Positions 9,411 through 19,084 of a stretch of DNA of 64,000 nt are shown here, one piece after another. Position 1 is the first letter of the stretch. Every line of letters starts with the position of its first letter. This DNA comes from Undaria pinnatifida (taxonomy: Eukaryota; Sar; Phaeophyceae; Laminariales; Alariaceae). Position numbers and translations under genes: made by a program. Under the pieces are notes generated by a model. The model was not told the origin of the DNA, ran no database searches, and saw nothing but the letters and a program-made list of their open reading frames with translations. Location: contig JABAKD010000007.1 of assembly GCA_012845835.1 (NCBI GenBank), forward strand, positions 9,273,223 to 9,337,222. Reading direction: 5' to 3'.

Positions 9411-9913
9411 GAATTGACAATGTTCCTGATACTCTAGACTGTGCTACTGTACTGTACATCAATACGCAAAAACACCCGATACGGTGTTCTCGGGTTGTGC
9501 CCGGCACGCTCGCTCCCTTTGCGCAAAGGACCGATCCTACCGTATAGTGCCGGGCTGGGATATCGCATACACTTCGTGCCGGGAATTGGGAACGTTGGAC
9601 TTGATGTATATAAGGCGGACTCTTACTACTGCTGTACACCAATGCGCATGACAACACCCGCTCAGATGTGTTGTTGTACCCCGCACACCCCCTTTGTATA
9701 AAAAGGACCGATCCTGGTGTCCGGCTGCATAGTCTATAGTCTATGAGAGGAAGGGTGGGAACCGATTATAATCCAGTGCAGGGAAATTGTCATAGTTCGA
9801 CGTAGTGCTGTAGTATAAACTCTGCTGCTGCTGTGTGCCAATACGCATTATAGCACCCTACTCGATGAGGTGTTGCACCCGGCGCGTCCTCTTTGCGTAA
9901 AGGACTTTGGCCT
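9411..9913. repeat. Three tandem units of about 170-200 bp
   Basis: Units at about 9411-9538, 9580-9716 and 9781-9913. Each has (g)gaattg.gaatgtt-like, tactgctgtacacca at tgcgca, an acaccc...gaggtgtt inverted pair, and ctttgcgtaaaggaccgatcct. The second unit holds gatgtatataaggcgg and cctttgtataaaaagg, both TATA-like. Divergence is about one base in four. Confidence 0.7.
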
Positions 9914-10102
9914 TTTTGGGACGTGTATCTTGCTTATAGTATAGCGACGAAAAACGAGGATTGCGATGTTTTCAAGCGTCTACCAAGAGCGTGAGCCCGC
10001 AGCAAGCAGTGTACGGGTAGGGATCATGCTGCACCCGCTCTGTAGGAGTCTTCGCATTGTTGTCGTTCGGACACCAATTTCATCTTCGCCAACGAGCAAG
10101 CA

Positions 10103-10321
10103 GTGACCGATGCCGTAATCGTCGACATATGTTCATGTGCCCGCCCTGCCGTATCTGGTATCGATCGAAGGTTGTCGCACGAGCGGGAAAAAGCACGCGA
10201 GCAGGGATGGGACAGCACAAGGCATACCAAGCTCAAGGAGTACAACGCACTCTTCGACCCGAACATGCGACACTTTTTCGAGACTCCATCTGTTCAAGAG
10301 CATCTCCTCAAGACAGGGCAG
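10103..10321 (+). CDS. Split gene 2, exon (3' border fixed, 5' border uncertain)
   Basis: Open plus-strand frame ending in DPNMRHFFETPSVQEHLLK-TGQ at a cag|gttcgg donor in phase 0. Joined to the exon at 20992 it reads ...LLKTGQ-IDLNGRVIDIQKQ, a natural continuation. The preceding part (DRRLSHEREKAREQGW) is charged and helical. The true acceptor may lie near 10190; the first codons are therefore doubtful. The protein is not identified: it looks like a charged coiled-coil of the cytoskeletal or ciliary type, which is a guess from composition. Decayed copies of this same exon follow at 10.6, 11.1, 18.7 and 20.65 kb. Confidence 0.45.
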
Positions 10322-10497
10322 GTTCGGTCAGCAAGAAGAATCAACCATACCAGGATGGGCCAACGAACGTTGTTAGATTACGTTTTGTGGCCCACGTACG
10401 TTGACCATAAACGGCGAAAGTGCGATACGCCAAACGCCCACATAGCAAGAGCGTGGAATAGCATGATACATCAACTCCATGCTGCGAACGGTCTAAA

Positions 10498-10768
10498 TTA
10501 GCCCTTTGGGGTGCATGTATGAGCAACCAACCACCAAGCAAAAGCAGAGAAGCGAACGATCCCGCTCTAGGATGCATGTACAGCGACAACCCCCCCCCCC
10601 AAAAAAAATGTCCAAGTATCCAAACATGTGGCACATTTTCAACGCCACGTCTTGTTCAAGGGCATCTCCTCAGGACCAGGCAGGTGCGGCTAGCAAGCAG
10701 AGCAAATTAGTAGCCCCGATCGATTCAACTACCAGGGAGTGATTTGGGGCCCATGTATAGCGATCACA
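10498..10768 (+). pseudogene. Exon-derived repeat R, copy 2
   Basis: Contains atgtccaagtatccaaacatg, ttgttcaagggcatctcctc and aggaccaggcaggtgcgg, aligned to the exon ending at 10321 with frame-breaking changes. It is followed by the unit tail tttggggcccatgtatagcga. The tail of copy 1 (ctttggggtgcatgtatgagcaacca) marks the start. Confidence 0.6.
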
Positions 10769-10789
10769 CCTCGACGAGAGTGAGACACA

Positions 10790-11050
10790 TCAAAAGCCCA
10801 CATAGGAAAGAGCGTGCAGTGAACGGCTACAGCCCCCCCATGCTACGAACGGTCTACAGCCCCCCCATGCATGTACATGTGTAGCAACCAGCGAGCAAGC
10901 AAAAGCAGAGCAGCAGCAGCAGCAGCAGCAGCGAACGATTATATTGAACCGTTTGGAACGCATGCACAGCGACAAAACAATACAGCAGCAGCGAACGATC
11001 GTGATTGGCCATGTGGGATGCTTGTATAGCGACCAAACAAAAGCGAGTGA
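10790..11050 (+). repeat. Tail units of repeat R with (CAG)n
   Basis: Four or five short units built on gctacgaacggtctacagcc or gcgaacgat...ttggaacgcatgcacagcgac, with a CAG run at 10908-10932. They are tandem copies of only the downstream part of repeat R. Confidence 0.55.
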
Positions 11051-11117
11051 GATGCACAGATGGTCGTAAACATCTCTCTCTGGGACGTATACTTTACCGA
11101 CCATAAAACTATGAGTG

Positions 11118-11255
11118 TGCGATCTACATCAAGCGTCTAGAAAGAGCATGAAGAATCACGAGTATCCCTACATGCAACACTTGTTCGAGAGACTCCGTCC
11201 GTTCAAGGTCATTTCCTTCCAAGACCGGATAGGTGCATGGTTAGCAAGCAAGACG
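11118..11255 (+). pseudogene. Exon-derived repeat R, copy 3
   Basis: acatcaagcgtctagaaagagc, then cacgagtatccctacatgcaacac, ttgttcgagagactccgtccgttcaag and aagaccggataggtgcatgg. Frame destroyed by indels; the donor-like gtgcat survives. Confidence 0.6.
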
Positions 11256-11554
11256 GCAGCAGAACAGTAAAACCGATTTTGACGAATCTTTTTTGGAACT
11301 GCACCGTACACAAACACGTACACAACGTAAGGACTCTAATTCCGAGCAGTTTATCCTCGAGAGGAAGGTGCGGGCCCTTGTTTCCTCTTTTTGTTTTTCG
11401 TAATCCCCTGGCGGATGGGGAAAAAAAACCAAGCTTAAGCTCACCACACTTCCACGTAATCTTCACACACGTGTTGCGTGTCAACTTAACCCAATAGTGT
11501 TCATACTCCAGAGCTAGCTGACGTATCCTTTTCAGTTCCCGTGGTAGCCTTCAA
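11256..11554. other. Spacer, nothing recognised
   Basis: No repeat or exon identified. A 91-codon minus-strand frame and an 86-codon plus-strand frame overlap. Confidence 0.35.
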
Positions 11555-11828
11555 GACGCGTGCGACGATAGAGGTTGGGTAAGTTTTTCTCTGAGGTCTC
11601 CTCAATTTGGGAGCTTAAGGCCTCTCCCAAAAACGGATTGGGAGAAAAAAAATCAAAAGTGCTACTTGTACACCGAAAGAAAAATCCCATGGCCTAGGTA
11701 CACGACGAGAATCATGCAAAATAATGGCCTGTTATTTATTTTTTTCCCCACGATTTCGGTCTAAGGAGCTCCATCATTCAGAAACCATCTTCGCCAAAAA
11801 AAGGTATACCTATATCGTAGCACGCGTT
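11555..11828 (+). mobile_element. MITE family A, copy (complete)
   Basis: Ends gacgcgtgcgacgatagagg and cctatatcgtagcacgcgt. Interior has aggcctctcccaaaaacgg, atcccatggcctaggtacac, gacgagaatcatgc and ctccatcattcagaaacc. Confidence 0.85.
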
Positions 11829-11844
11829 CCAAGAGCTTTGGCCC

Positions 11845-12005
11845 TCAGCGGCCTTCTGGACAAGCCATGCCGTGGCCACAGCTGTATTCGCTTCACCCCC
11901 CCCGGGTACATCCTCTTCGTTTTTATCGCGCACAGGGATTCAGCATCACCACTGTTCAGCTTTTTATGCTCGTCGAGTTTTTGCCCAAGTCACAGGTTAT
12001 AGCGC
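11845..12005 (-). mobile_element. SINE family S, 3'-body fragment
   Basis: Reverse-sense SINE body: tctggacaagccatgccg, tcgtttttatcgcgcaca, gggattcagcatcacc and atgctcgtcgag. No head. Confidence 0.55.
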
Positions 12006-12193
12006 CGGCACACTCTATGGCAGAAGTCGACTTTTTTTTTTTTTTCCTAACGCGCTTCACTTGGGTACCTCCGTGCCTGGCCCAAAACAAACTAGTTTCG
12101 ACAAAAAAAATATGTGAGCTTACCCCAACGGGCCATCCGACGGCCGCCTAAGTACGGAACGGATATTATGGCGACAAAAGTGATTCGTACTCC

Positions 12194-12465
12194 GACTGAT
12201 TTTTACGATAGCCCCCTCCGCCCCGAATAACCAGTACTTTTATTTTATGACGGACGTTTCATGGCTGCTCGACACGAGGAAGGGCGCAATAACATCGTTT
12301 TTCTTGTATGCATTATTTTTTTGCTTGCAAAGGACTATTAAACGATGACGTCGGAATGGCAAGGGCCAACGTATTTAGGGACGTACGACCAAGAGCTGTG
12401 GGTGCAAAAAAAACAGATATTTCGTTTAAGAACGTTGCCCGGGGGGGCTACCCGTACAACGACTC
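12194..12465 (+). mobile_element. MITE family C, copy 1
   Basis: Left end gactgatttttacgatagcccc, right end ggggggctacccgtacaacgactc. Diagnostic interior: gacggacgtttcatggctgctcgacacgag, caaaggactattaaacgatgacgtcgg and atggcaaggg. The family consensus ends are GACTGATTCTACGATAGCCC and its counterpart. Non-coding. Confidence 0.8.
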
Positions 12466-12564
12466 TTCCGACAGCGACGTTAGGTTTAAGGAAGCATTTT
12501 GTCTTTAATATATGTATTTTTTAGACAAAAAAAATGCTTTCCCCTATCGCCGCCCGCGTCGACC

Positions 12565-12930
12565 AAAAAACGACACCCGTCCTTGACGGACTGCAGAACT
12601 ATTGCCTTGACTGACGCCGGACTACTAGCGGTAAACGCGCTTGGCAGACCAAACACACCCTTGACGGACCGCTGATTTCCTTGCCTTGACTGACGTCAGA
12701 CTACTAGGGGTTATTGTTCTTGACAGGTCGAAAACACCCTTGACGGGCCGATCATTATTTTCCTTGACTGACGCCAGACTACTAGGGGTACTAGGGGTTA
12801 ACGTTCTTGACAGACCGAAAATTGGCTTTGACGGACCGCAAAAAAAGTGCCTTGACTGACACCAGACTACTATTATTAGGGGTTAGTGTTCTTAACAGGC
12901 CGCAGTTTTTGCCTTGGCGGAACCAAACAC
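12565..12930. repeat. Tandem repeat, four units of about 80-95 bp (TTGACGGACCG / TTGACTGACG)
   Basis: Each unit has ccttgacggaccg, then tgccttgactgacgccagactactaggggtta and ttcttgacagaccgaaaa. Units begin near 12573, 12660, 12737 and 12828. TTGAC(G/T)GAC strings recur about every 35-45 bp, so the unit is itself built of a half-repeat. Confidence 0.8.
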
Positions 12931-13184
12931 GTGCATCGACAGGGGTAGCACTTTTCGGCTGAGGCGTTTTTTCTAAATGGCGGGGCTCCTTAGCCCAAAA
13001 ACAGTTGAAAGAACGTTCAACTTTTTCTTTTCGCGCATTTGTTTTTATCGTTTTATCGCCTAGGCGATGGGGTCGTTGGTCGGCTGGTGCTTTTCGTTGG
13101 CGTGAGAGGTAGAGCTCCAAGAACCTGGCAGGCGAAGAAAACGGTAAACCTTTTTTTGGCGTGTACCATGCGTCGCTAAAATAG

Positions 13185-13415
13185 AAGTCGGCGGTTTGAC
13201 CTCTTGACTGACCGCCCCCCTTCACTATGAACAGCTGTGTTCTGCGAAAAAGAAGCCTTGACGCGTCCGAAATGACTGCTCATCTAGCACGTTTTTCTAG
13301 AAGACAGTGGTTTGACCTCTTGACTGACCGCCCCCCTTCACTAAAAAACAGCATAGTTCTGCGAAAAGAGGCCTTGACGCGTCCAAGCTGACCGCTCATC
13401 TAGCATGTTTGCCTC
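13185..13415. repeat. Direct duplication of about 115 bp
   Basis: 13185-13300 and 13301-13415 share ggtttgacctcttgactgaccgcccccc, ttcact, gttctgcgaaaa, gccttgacgcgtcc and gctcatctagca. The TTGACTGACC string links it to the array just upstream. Confidence 0.8.
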
Positions 13416-13770
13416 CCCCGCTGCCGCTTAACATGTTTCCTGATTTTGTTGGCTGGCGGTGACGGCAGACTGTCATCATCATTATTGTTATTTGTAGTAC
13501 AGTGCAGTTAATGTGAAGGCAACAAACAGTACCCAACTCACGCGAGTGGGGTATCTGATTGCCCCCTGCCTTCTCCTCAACCCCTAAAGGCTTGTAACCA
13601 ACCCTCTTTCCCTTTTTTTTGTTTGTTTTGGGGCGTCAACACTGTGTTGCTGCAAAATGCTCGAATCCCCGATCGACACATTCATAGCCCCACGATGCAA
13701 CGCCCAAATTTTTAGCAATTCACAACAAATTTGCAAGACATCCGTGTTTTTTTTTCTGACGTCGAAGCAG
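13416..13770. other. Spacer, nothing recognised
   Basis: Unremarkable sequence with short T-runs; no gene or repeat family identified. Confidence 0.4.
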
Positions 13771-13894
13771 ACGATATCAAGCGTCTGTGAAGAGATTGAA
13801 GCGGTGTGCAGTACGAGTCACCCAGAAAAGGGGGTGGCGTGCCAGATCAAGAGAACTCGCCTTGCTTGGGGGAAGCCGCCTTTGGTCATTCCAG
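13771..13894 (+). CDS. Weak exon candidate
   Basis: Follows a T-rich tract and acceptor gtcgaagcag and ends at ccag|gtgcct. It has 41 codons plus 1 nt without stop (reads ISSVCEEIEAVCS early, RLAWGKPPLVIP late). Its first 35 bases resemble the head of repeat R (tatcaagcgtct), so it may instead be another decayed exon copy. No domain recognised. Confidence 0.22.
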
Positions 13895-14027
13895 GTGCCT
13901 GAGTGCAGTTCTCAAGTCGCGTCAAGCGATTTTTGACCGCCTTATTTCGGGATACACCGCCTTATACAGGGATACCGTCTTCTGGGAGGACCTCCACTGC
14001 ATGATCACATTGGTATCATTATGCTGC

Positions 14028-14095
14028 GAAGGATTTAGTTAGAGTCCTTGGGGGCGCATCGTGTAGCGACCAGTCAGCCAGTAGACAGCGCGCGC
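14028..14095 (+). repeat. Repeat R tail unit
   Basis: Reads gctgcgaaggatttagttagag, then ttgggggcgcatcgtgtagcgacc, matching the tails at 10.5 and 11.0 kb. Confidence 0.45.
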
Positions 14096-14219
14096 GAGTT
14101 ACGGGACTCAAAGATTCCTGTGTCGAAGCTTTGCTTCTCTATAAAAATGTGCATCAGCGCTGCTCTGTGTGCTGTTATTGCTGTTGGCAATAGTAGGGTC
14201 ATCCCACCGTATGGCTGTA

Positions 14220-14475
14220 GCGGACGTTTCCTGGGCTCCTACCGCGAGGAGCTCAAATGTATCACCCGACAAATGACTGTCGAAGGCTTTCGCTCGCGCC
14301 ATCCGACCAACACTTCCCTGCGTTAGTCCTGCTTAAGGCAACGATTGCACCCGAACACGTATCACAATACCCAGTGTAGTTCCTCGCTTGGGGACCTCAA
14401 CCGGCCAGGTATACCTTTTTTTGGCTAAACACATCCAACCCCTACTCGTACCGTGGATTACGTTTTGAGCTAAAC
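14220..14475 (+). mobile_element. Repeat family B, copy
   Basis: gcgaggagctcaaatgtatcacccgac, aaggctttcgctcgcgccatccgacc, cgttagtcctg, ttcctcgctt, ctcaaccggccagg and cccctactcgtaccgtgga are the ordered family B landmarks. Confidence 0.55.
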
Positions 14476-14993
14476 ATATTCCCTGAATGCCGGGGGTTCC
14501 TCAACCCAAGATGGTCGTGGAATGCCAGTTTTTGTTTTACGAAATGTTATTCCTCAGCCGTTTTGGGCCCCATGTACAGCGAAAAACGCAAAGCATTAGC
14601 GCCTTCTTGCATCATGGTGCAAGCATTCGACACGCGGAAGACAGTCCAAGCTGTGCGCGTGGTCTCACAGGTACTGCCGAAGTGGTTGCTCCAGCTAGTA
14701 CCCCCACCATCGACTACACGTTACCAGCTGCTACCCGCACGACTTGCGGTTTCCGTCGTTGTGTGGGCGTTGTTGTTGCAGCCATTGTCACGGCATCGTC
14801 GACTACGACAAGGTACCTCGCATCGGAGTTCGACAGCGACAACCGTCGTCAACCAGACTACCGCAGCAGCCCAGGTCGCTTGGTGTGAAGGATGCTGTAG
14901 TCGTCAATATATATTTTTTCCCCGTCAAATTTTTCCCTCTGAAGCCCCCCCCAAAAGGTTTTGCATAGTTGCTCATGGGGGAGTGTTCGCCGG
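14476..14993. other. Spacer, nothing firmly recognised
   Basis: Overlapping frames of 133 and 155 codons lie here, without domains. One short piece (ttttgggccccatgtacagcga, 14561-14582) matches the tail of repeat R. Confidence 0.35.
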
Positions 14994-15251
14994 GAGTCGT
15001 TCTACGGCATCCCCCCCAACTTTTCTTTAAGGAAATTGCCGGTTTCAAAACCAGCGCTCTCCCGGTCGTGTCTCCGGAAATACGGTGTTCCTCGACACCC
15101 TCCCCGACGTCATCGATCGATAGACATTTTGAGCACAAGAAAATGTATGGATACCTTTTTTTTCAATAGTATCCCCCCTTGCGTCGAGCAACTATGAAAC
15201 GTTGGTGACAGAAAATCGCTGGGTTTGGGGGGGGGGCTATCGTAGAATCAG
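14994..15251 (-). mobile_element. MITE family C, copy 2
   Basis: Reverse sense: gagtcgttctacggcatccccccc at left, ggctatcgtagaatcaggc at right, with accggtttcaaaaccagcgctctcccggtc-type interior, cgacgtcatcgatcga and gtcgagcaactatgaaacgttgg. Confidence 0.8.
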
Positions 15252-15351
15252 GCCCTCCGGGGGGTTTGCAATTCTATTTTTTATTGTTTTTTTTCAAGCA
15301 ATCGGTTTGTCGGGTGCGCCCGCCTTCGAGCCATCCCACACGGTAGTAGGA

Positions 15352-15548
15352 GTGCAGCATATTCTAAGAAATTTCTGAGCTCCTAACATGAGGAGCTGTA
15401 GGGGTGCAGCACATTCTAAGAAATTTCCGAGCTCCTAACATGAGGAGCTGTAGGGGTGCAGCACATTCTAAGAAATTTCTGAGCTCCTAACATGAGGAGC
15501 TGCAGGGGTGCAGCATATTCTAAGAAATTTCTGAGCTCCTAACATGAG
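15352..15548. repeat. 52-bp tandem array, 3.8 copies, hairpin unit
   Basis: Unit starts (gtgcagcacattc, taagaaatttctgagctcc) fall at 15352, 15404, 15456 and 15508, an exact 52 bp period. Each unit holds the palindrome AGCTCCT-aacatg-AGGAGCT. The copies differ at only a few bases. The unit is the hairpin section of family B, and the array leads directly into a family B sequence at 15549. Confidence 0.95.
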
Positions 15549-15930
15549 GGTATCTCGATATCTCACCTCGGAGCACGATCTCGGAGGCATTGGACATTCC
15601 ATCGCGCAATCCGACCAGCTATTAATATAACAAAATGCAAACTATCACGACCATTCACGTCTCCAGCGCGCACGCTCGCATCAAAAACGTTATTTCCTTT
15701 GTTCTTTTTCCGGAAAAAAAGCGGAGATATGGAAGTCGGTGGGATTCGAACCCCACGACGTATCTTGCGTTGGTTATATAGCACTACCCACTGAGCCACG
15801 TAGCCACGTAGTCATACTTCGTATACTCATCGAAGTGTCAGAATAATCTGTAGTTGCTCACTTCAGGCGCTCGACCGGCCACGTATGCCATTTTTTTGGA
15901 TCAAAAAGTATAGCCCCTATCGCGGGATGC
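15549..15930 (+). mobile_element. Repeat family B, copy interrupted by a tRNA-like segment
   Basis: Begins with tatctcacctcggagcacg, and tcgcgcaatccgaccagct continues the family. It resumes at 15858 with cacttcaggcgctcgaccggccacg and cccctatcgcgggatgcctcc. The middle (about 15640-15850) is not family B and contains the tRNA-like sequence below. Confidence 0.45.
15731..15807 (-). tRNA. tRNA-like sequence, probably tRNA-derived pseudogene
   Basis: On the minus strand: ggctacgtggctcagtgggtag contains an A box (TGGCTCAGTGGG) and ggttcgaatcccacc a perfect B box. The acceptor strands (ggctacg versus cgacttcc) do not pair, the T loop is one base too long and no clean anticodon stem forms. It is therefore listed as tRNA-like, not as a functional tRNA. 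Confidence 0.4.
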
Positions 15931-16140
15931 CTCCACAGTTAGAACTCCCCAAGCGACGAGGAACCTCAGAAAATATGCGGTGCATCCCTTCCGCAGCATT
16001 TTTGAGGCGTTTTTTCCGCCTACAGCGGTATCGCTCTCCCTCGCGTAAGAAACCTGAAAACTCGGCTCTGTTAGGCCAACACAGTTGTTTTGGCCGAGCC
16101 AGAACGCACACTTTCCTTATTTTTGAAGTTAATCATTTTC

Positions 16141-16448
16141 GACTTATTCTACGATAGCCTTCCCCCGCCCTCCCAAAACAAAAAGCCAGCCATTTTCTTT
16201 AACGAACGTTTCATGGCTGCTCGACCCGAGGAAGGATCCCCTGAAAATTATCGTCTTTTCCCCATCCGCCGGAGGATGAAAAAGAAAAAAAATCTCCATC
16301 CTTTTTCTTGTTTGCAAAGGACTATCAAAGTATGGCGTCGGGGTGGCAAGGGGAACCGTACCTCAAGAGATACGGCCGGGAGCTGGCTTTAGAACCGGCG
16401 ATTTCGTCAAAGAAAAGTTGGGGGCCCGGGGTTACCGTTGAACGACTC
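16141..16448 (+). mobile_element. MITE family C, copy 3
   Basis: gacttattctacgatagcc left end; gaacgtttcatggctgctcgacccgagg, aaaggactatcaaagtatggcgtcgg, gagatacggccgggagctgg interior; gggttaccgttgaacgactc right end. Confidence 0.8.
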
Positions 16449-17169
16449 TTTCCTCGCCGAGAATACCAGCTTCTTGGTGGACCCGACGTCCTGGGTCCGG
16501 CCACCCAGGGCACCGGGGGTAGTTTCATAAATGCTAAGCCGCGCGCAGGTTACATGCTTTCTCTTTTGTTTTGGATAATTCTGGGCTAGGTTTCTTAAAG
16601 AATGTTTTTTCTTACGAGGGGGTCGAATCTGTACTATGAGAAAGAAAACGACCGCGAAGCCCCGATGACCAAACAGATAGCCTAGGCGATGAACGAAAAG
16701 TATTGTACAACACTCGTAGCGTTCCGACGATATTAGGGTGTTTGCGATTTCTAAGCCCGGGTCTTTGCGATTTCCGAACCCGGGTCTTTGCGATTTCCGA
16801 CCTCTGTTGGGTTGTAGTATTGAAACCACAGAATGCCATATAACCCGAGGTCAACAAACCCGCGGGAAAAAAAGTGGTTAGGCAAAAAAACAAAAACGCA
16901 TAAGGAAAACGTGCTACTGCCCAAAATATTTCGCTGTTTTTTTGGTGGGGGTGGGTTTCCCCTTTGGTCGAGGCATTTGACGCTTTCATTAATGCTATTG
17001 TAAGTTGTTTACCCCGATTCCCACCTAGCCGAAATTGCCACATCGTAAAACACCCTATTAGGCAGCTCCTTGGATTGGAGAGTCCCGCCTGTTAGGGATA
17101 TTTTTGACCGCAAAGTGCCACCCCTTATCGCAGCACGCGTCAGCGAACGGCCTTGAACGGTTGTAGCAG
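16449..17169. other. Spacer with a 25-bp triplicate
   Basis: At 16738-16803 tttgcgatttc(c)gaacccgggtc occurs three times in tandem. The rest (16449-17169) has 140-143 codon frames on the minus strand that run through the triplicate and carry no domain; not called as genes. Confidence 0.45.
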
Positions 17170-17537
17170 ACTGATTCTACGATAGCCCCTTCCCAAGGTG
17201 CTCCATCTCGAAAGGGATGCGTGGTCGATGGTCAAATGACTAAGGCAAGCAACAAATGAGTACGCCCCCCCTTAACATGCCCCCCCCCCCCCCCAAAGAC
17301 CAGAGATCCTCTTTGCAAAAAAACGGTTTCAAATGTGGCTGCTCGCCATGAGGAAGGATGCTATAAAAAAACATCCTCGTGTATGTTCTTGTTTGCAAAA
17401 GGCCCGTCGAACGATGACGTCGGGGAGGGTGTTAAGGGGCATCGTATTTCAGGAGATACGGCCGGGTGCTGGTTTCAAAACCAGCGATTTCGTTAAAGAA
17501 ACGTCCGGGGGGGGGGGGGGCTACCGTAGAACGACTC
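17170..17537 (+). mobile_element. MITE family C, copy 4
   Basis: gactgattctacgatagcccc left; gtggctgctcgccatgaggaagg, cgaacgatgacgtcggg, gagatacggccgggtgctgg, ggtttcaaaaccagcgatttcg interior; ggggggctaccgtagaacgactc right. About 90 bp longer than the other copies because of an insertion rich in C-runs around 17240-17310. Confidence 0.8.
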
Positions 17538-17689
17538 AGAACCGCAGTCCCGACATGGTGACAAAGCGTTTGGCGCTAGAATAGGAATTTTTTTGGGAGG
17601 TGGAAGAAGGGTTAATGGACCACCTCTTCGTGGGGACGCATGTAGGGCGATCAGAAACCAGATATTGTGATAGATGATAAGAAACTTGC

Positions 17690-17961
17690 GACGCGTGCTA
17701 CGATAGAGGGTGCACCAGATTTTTTGCTGAGGCGTTCCTCAGTTTCGGAGCCTAACACCTCTCCCAAAACTGATTCGGAGAAAAGTATAACTGTTACGGG
17801 ATAAAATATCCCATAGCCTAGATACACAACACGAGAGTCATGCGCAAAAAATGGCCTATTTTTTATTTGTTTTCCGACGATAGTATTAGTAGGTTAAGGA
17901 GCCCCGTCGTTCAGAAACCATTTTCGCCAAAAAAAGGTATACCTCTATCGTAGGAAGCGTG
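17690..17961 (+). mobile_element. MITE family A, copy (complete)
   Basis: gacgcgtgctacgatagagg left end and cctctatcgtaggaagcgt right end; interior matches other copies, including aaccattttcgccaaaaaaaggtatacc. Confidence 0.88.
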
Positions 17962-18054
17962 TTGCAAGGACAGATGTACAGCGTGTTGGTTTCTGAAAGT
18001 ATGTGTTTTTTTTGTACTTGAGGGGAGCTCTATGCTTCCCAAGGCCATACCTGT

Positions 18055-18087
18055 TGTTGTTGTTTGTTGTTGTTGTTGTCGTTGTGG

Positions 18088-18118
<31 letters not shown>

Positions 18119-18140
18119 CGTGGTTGTTGTTGTTGTTTTC
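18055..18140. repeat. (TTG)n microsatellite
   Basis: TTG trinucleotides with a few TCG or TGG variants. Poly-Val, poly-Cys and poly-Thr frames arise from it. Confidence 0.95.
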
Positions 18141-18256
18141 AACGATCAAACAGAAAGAGCACCACGACGAACAACCCCATGGCCTAGACATGCGTAGAGA
18201 TCATTTACAACGCAAAACGAATCGCGATATACACATTCCGACGGCTCTGGGCCAAA

Positions 18257-18516
18257 GCTGATTCTACGACAGCTCCAACCCCCAAAACCGGCGATTTCAT
18301 TTAACGAACGTTTCTTGGCTGCTCGACATGATGAGGAAGGGTGCTGCGAAAAGCAATATCTCCATAAGTGTTCTTTTTTGCAGAAGGGCTATCGAACGAT
18401 GACGTCGGGATGGCAAGGCCAGCACCTTATTCAGGAGATACGGTCGGGAACTGGTTTACAACCCGGCGATTTCTTTAGAGAAAAGTTGGGGGGGGGGGGC
18501 TACACCGTGGAACGAC
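18257..18516 (+). mobile_element. MITE family C, copy 5
   Basis: gctgattctacgacagctcc left; acgaacgtttcttggctgctcgacatg, gggctatcgaacgatgacgtcggga, gagatacggtcgggaactgg interior; ggctacaccgtggaacgactc right. Confidence 0.82.
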
Positions 18517-18639
18517 TCTCAAGGAGCGTTATTGTTTAGATACATTTTTTTAGCGAAAACGTGCTAACCTCTCCATCGTAGCACGCGTCATGTTTCAAGT
18601 ATCCTGCCGAGACACACGTCTATGTGGCGACAAAAAAAA

Positions 18640-18800
18640 GAGACGGATGCGAATGTGCGATATATCAAAGCGTCTACGGTAGGGTTAGCGTGCAGAAGTC
18701 CAAGCATCCGAACATTGGGCCCTTTTTTTGGAGACGCCGGGTCCGTTCGAGGACATCTCCTTAACACCGGAAAGTTGCCTTTGGGCAAACAGAGGGCTCT
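18640..18800 (+). pseudogene. Exon-derived repeat R, copy 4
   Basis: gatatatcaaagcgtctacg, gcagaagtccaagcatccgaaca, ttttggagacgccgggtccgttcgagg and acatctccttaacaccgg track the exon ending at 10321 with frame breaks. Confidence 0.6.
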
Positions 18801-18817
18801 AGGCTACAGCAGCGGGG

Positions 18818-19084
18818 GACGCGTGCTACGATAGAGGTGCACCACTTTTTTTCTTAATACTTCCCCTCAATTTGGCAGCTCAAGACCTCTCCCAAAAAAA
18901 CGATTCGGAGATAAAGAAACCTGCTACCGGATGAGAAAGCCCCATGGCCTAGATACACGACGAGAACCATCATGGAAAAGTAAATGGCGTTTTTTTTCCC
19001 GACGATTTTGGGCTAAGAAGCTTCATATCATTCAGAAACCGTTAAAGCCAAGAAAAGGTATATACCTCTATCGTAGCACGCGTC
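18818..19084 (+). mobile_element. MITE family A, copy (complete)
   Basis: gacgcgtgctacgatagaggtgcacc left end, cctctatcgtagcacgcgtc right end: a near-perfect terminal inverted repeat. Best single reference copy for the family in this window. Confidence 0.9.

Noticed and set aside
15352-15548. CRISPR-like regular array
   Set aside because: Units are contiguous 52-bp repeats without unique spacers, in a eukaryotic repeat setting.
15731-15807. Functional tRNA gene
   Set aside because: A and B boxes are good but acceptor stem does not pair, T loop has an extra base and no clean anticodon arm is found.
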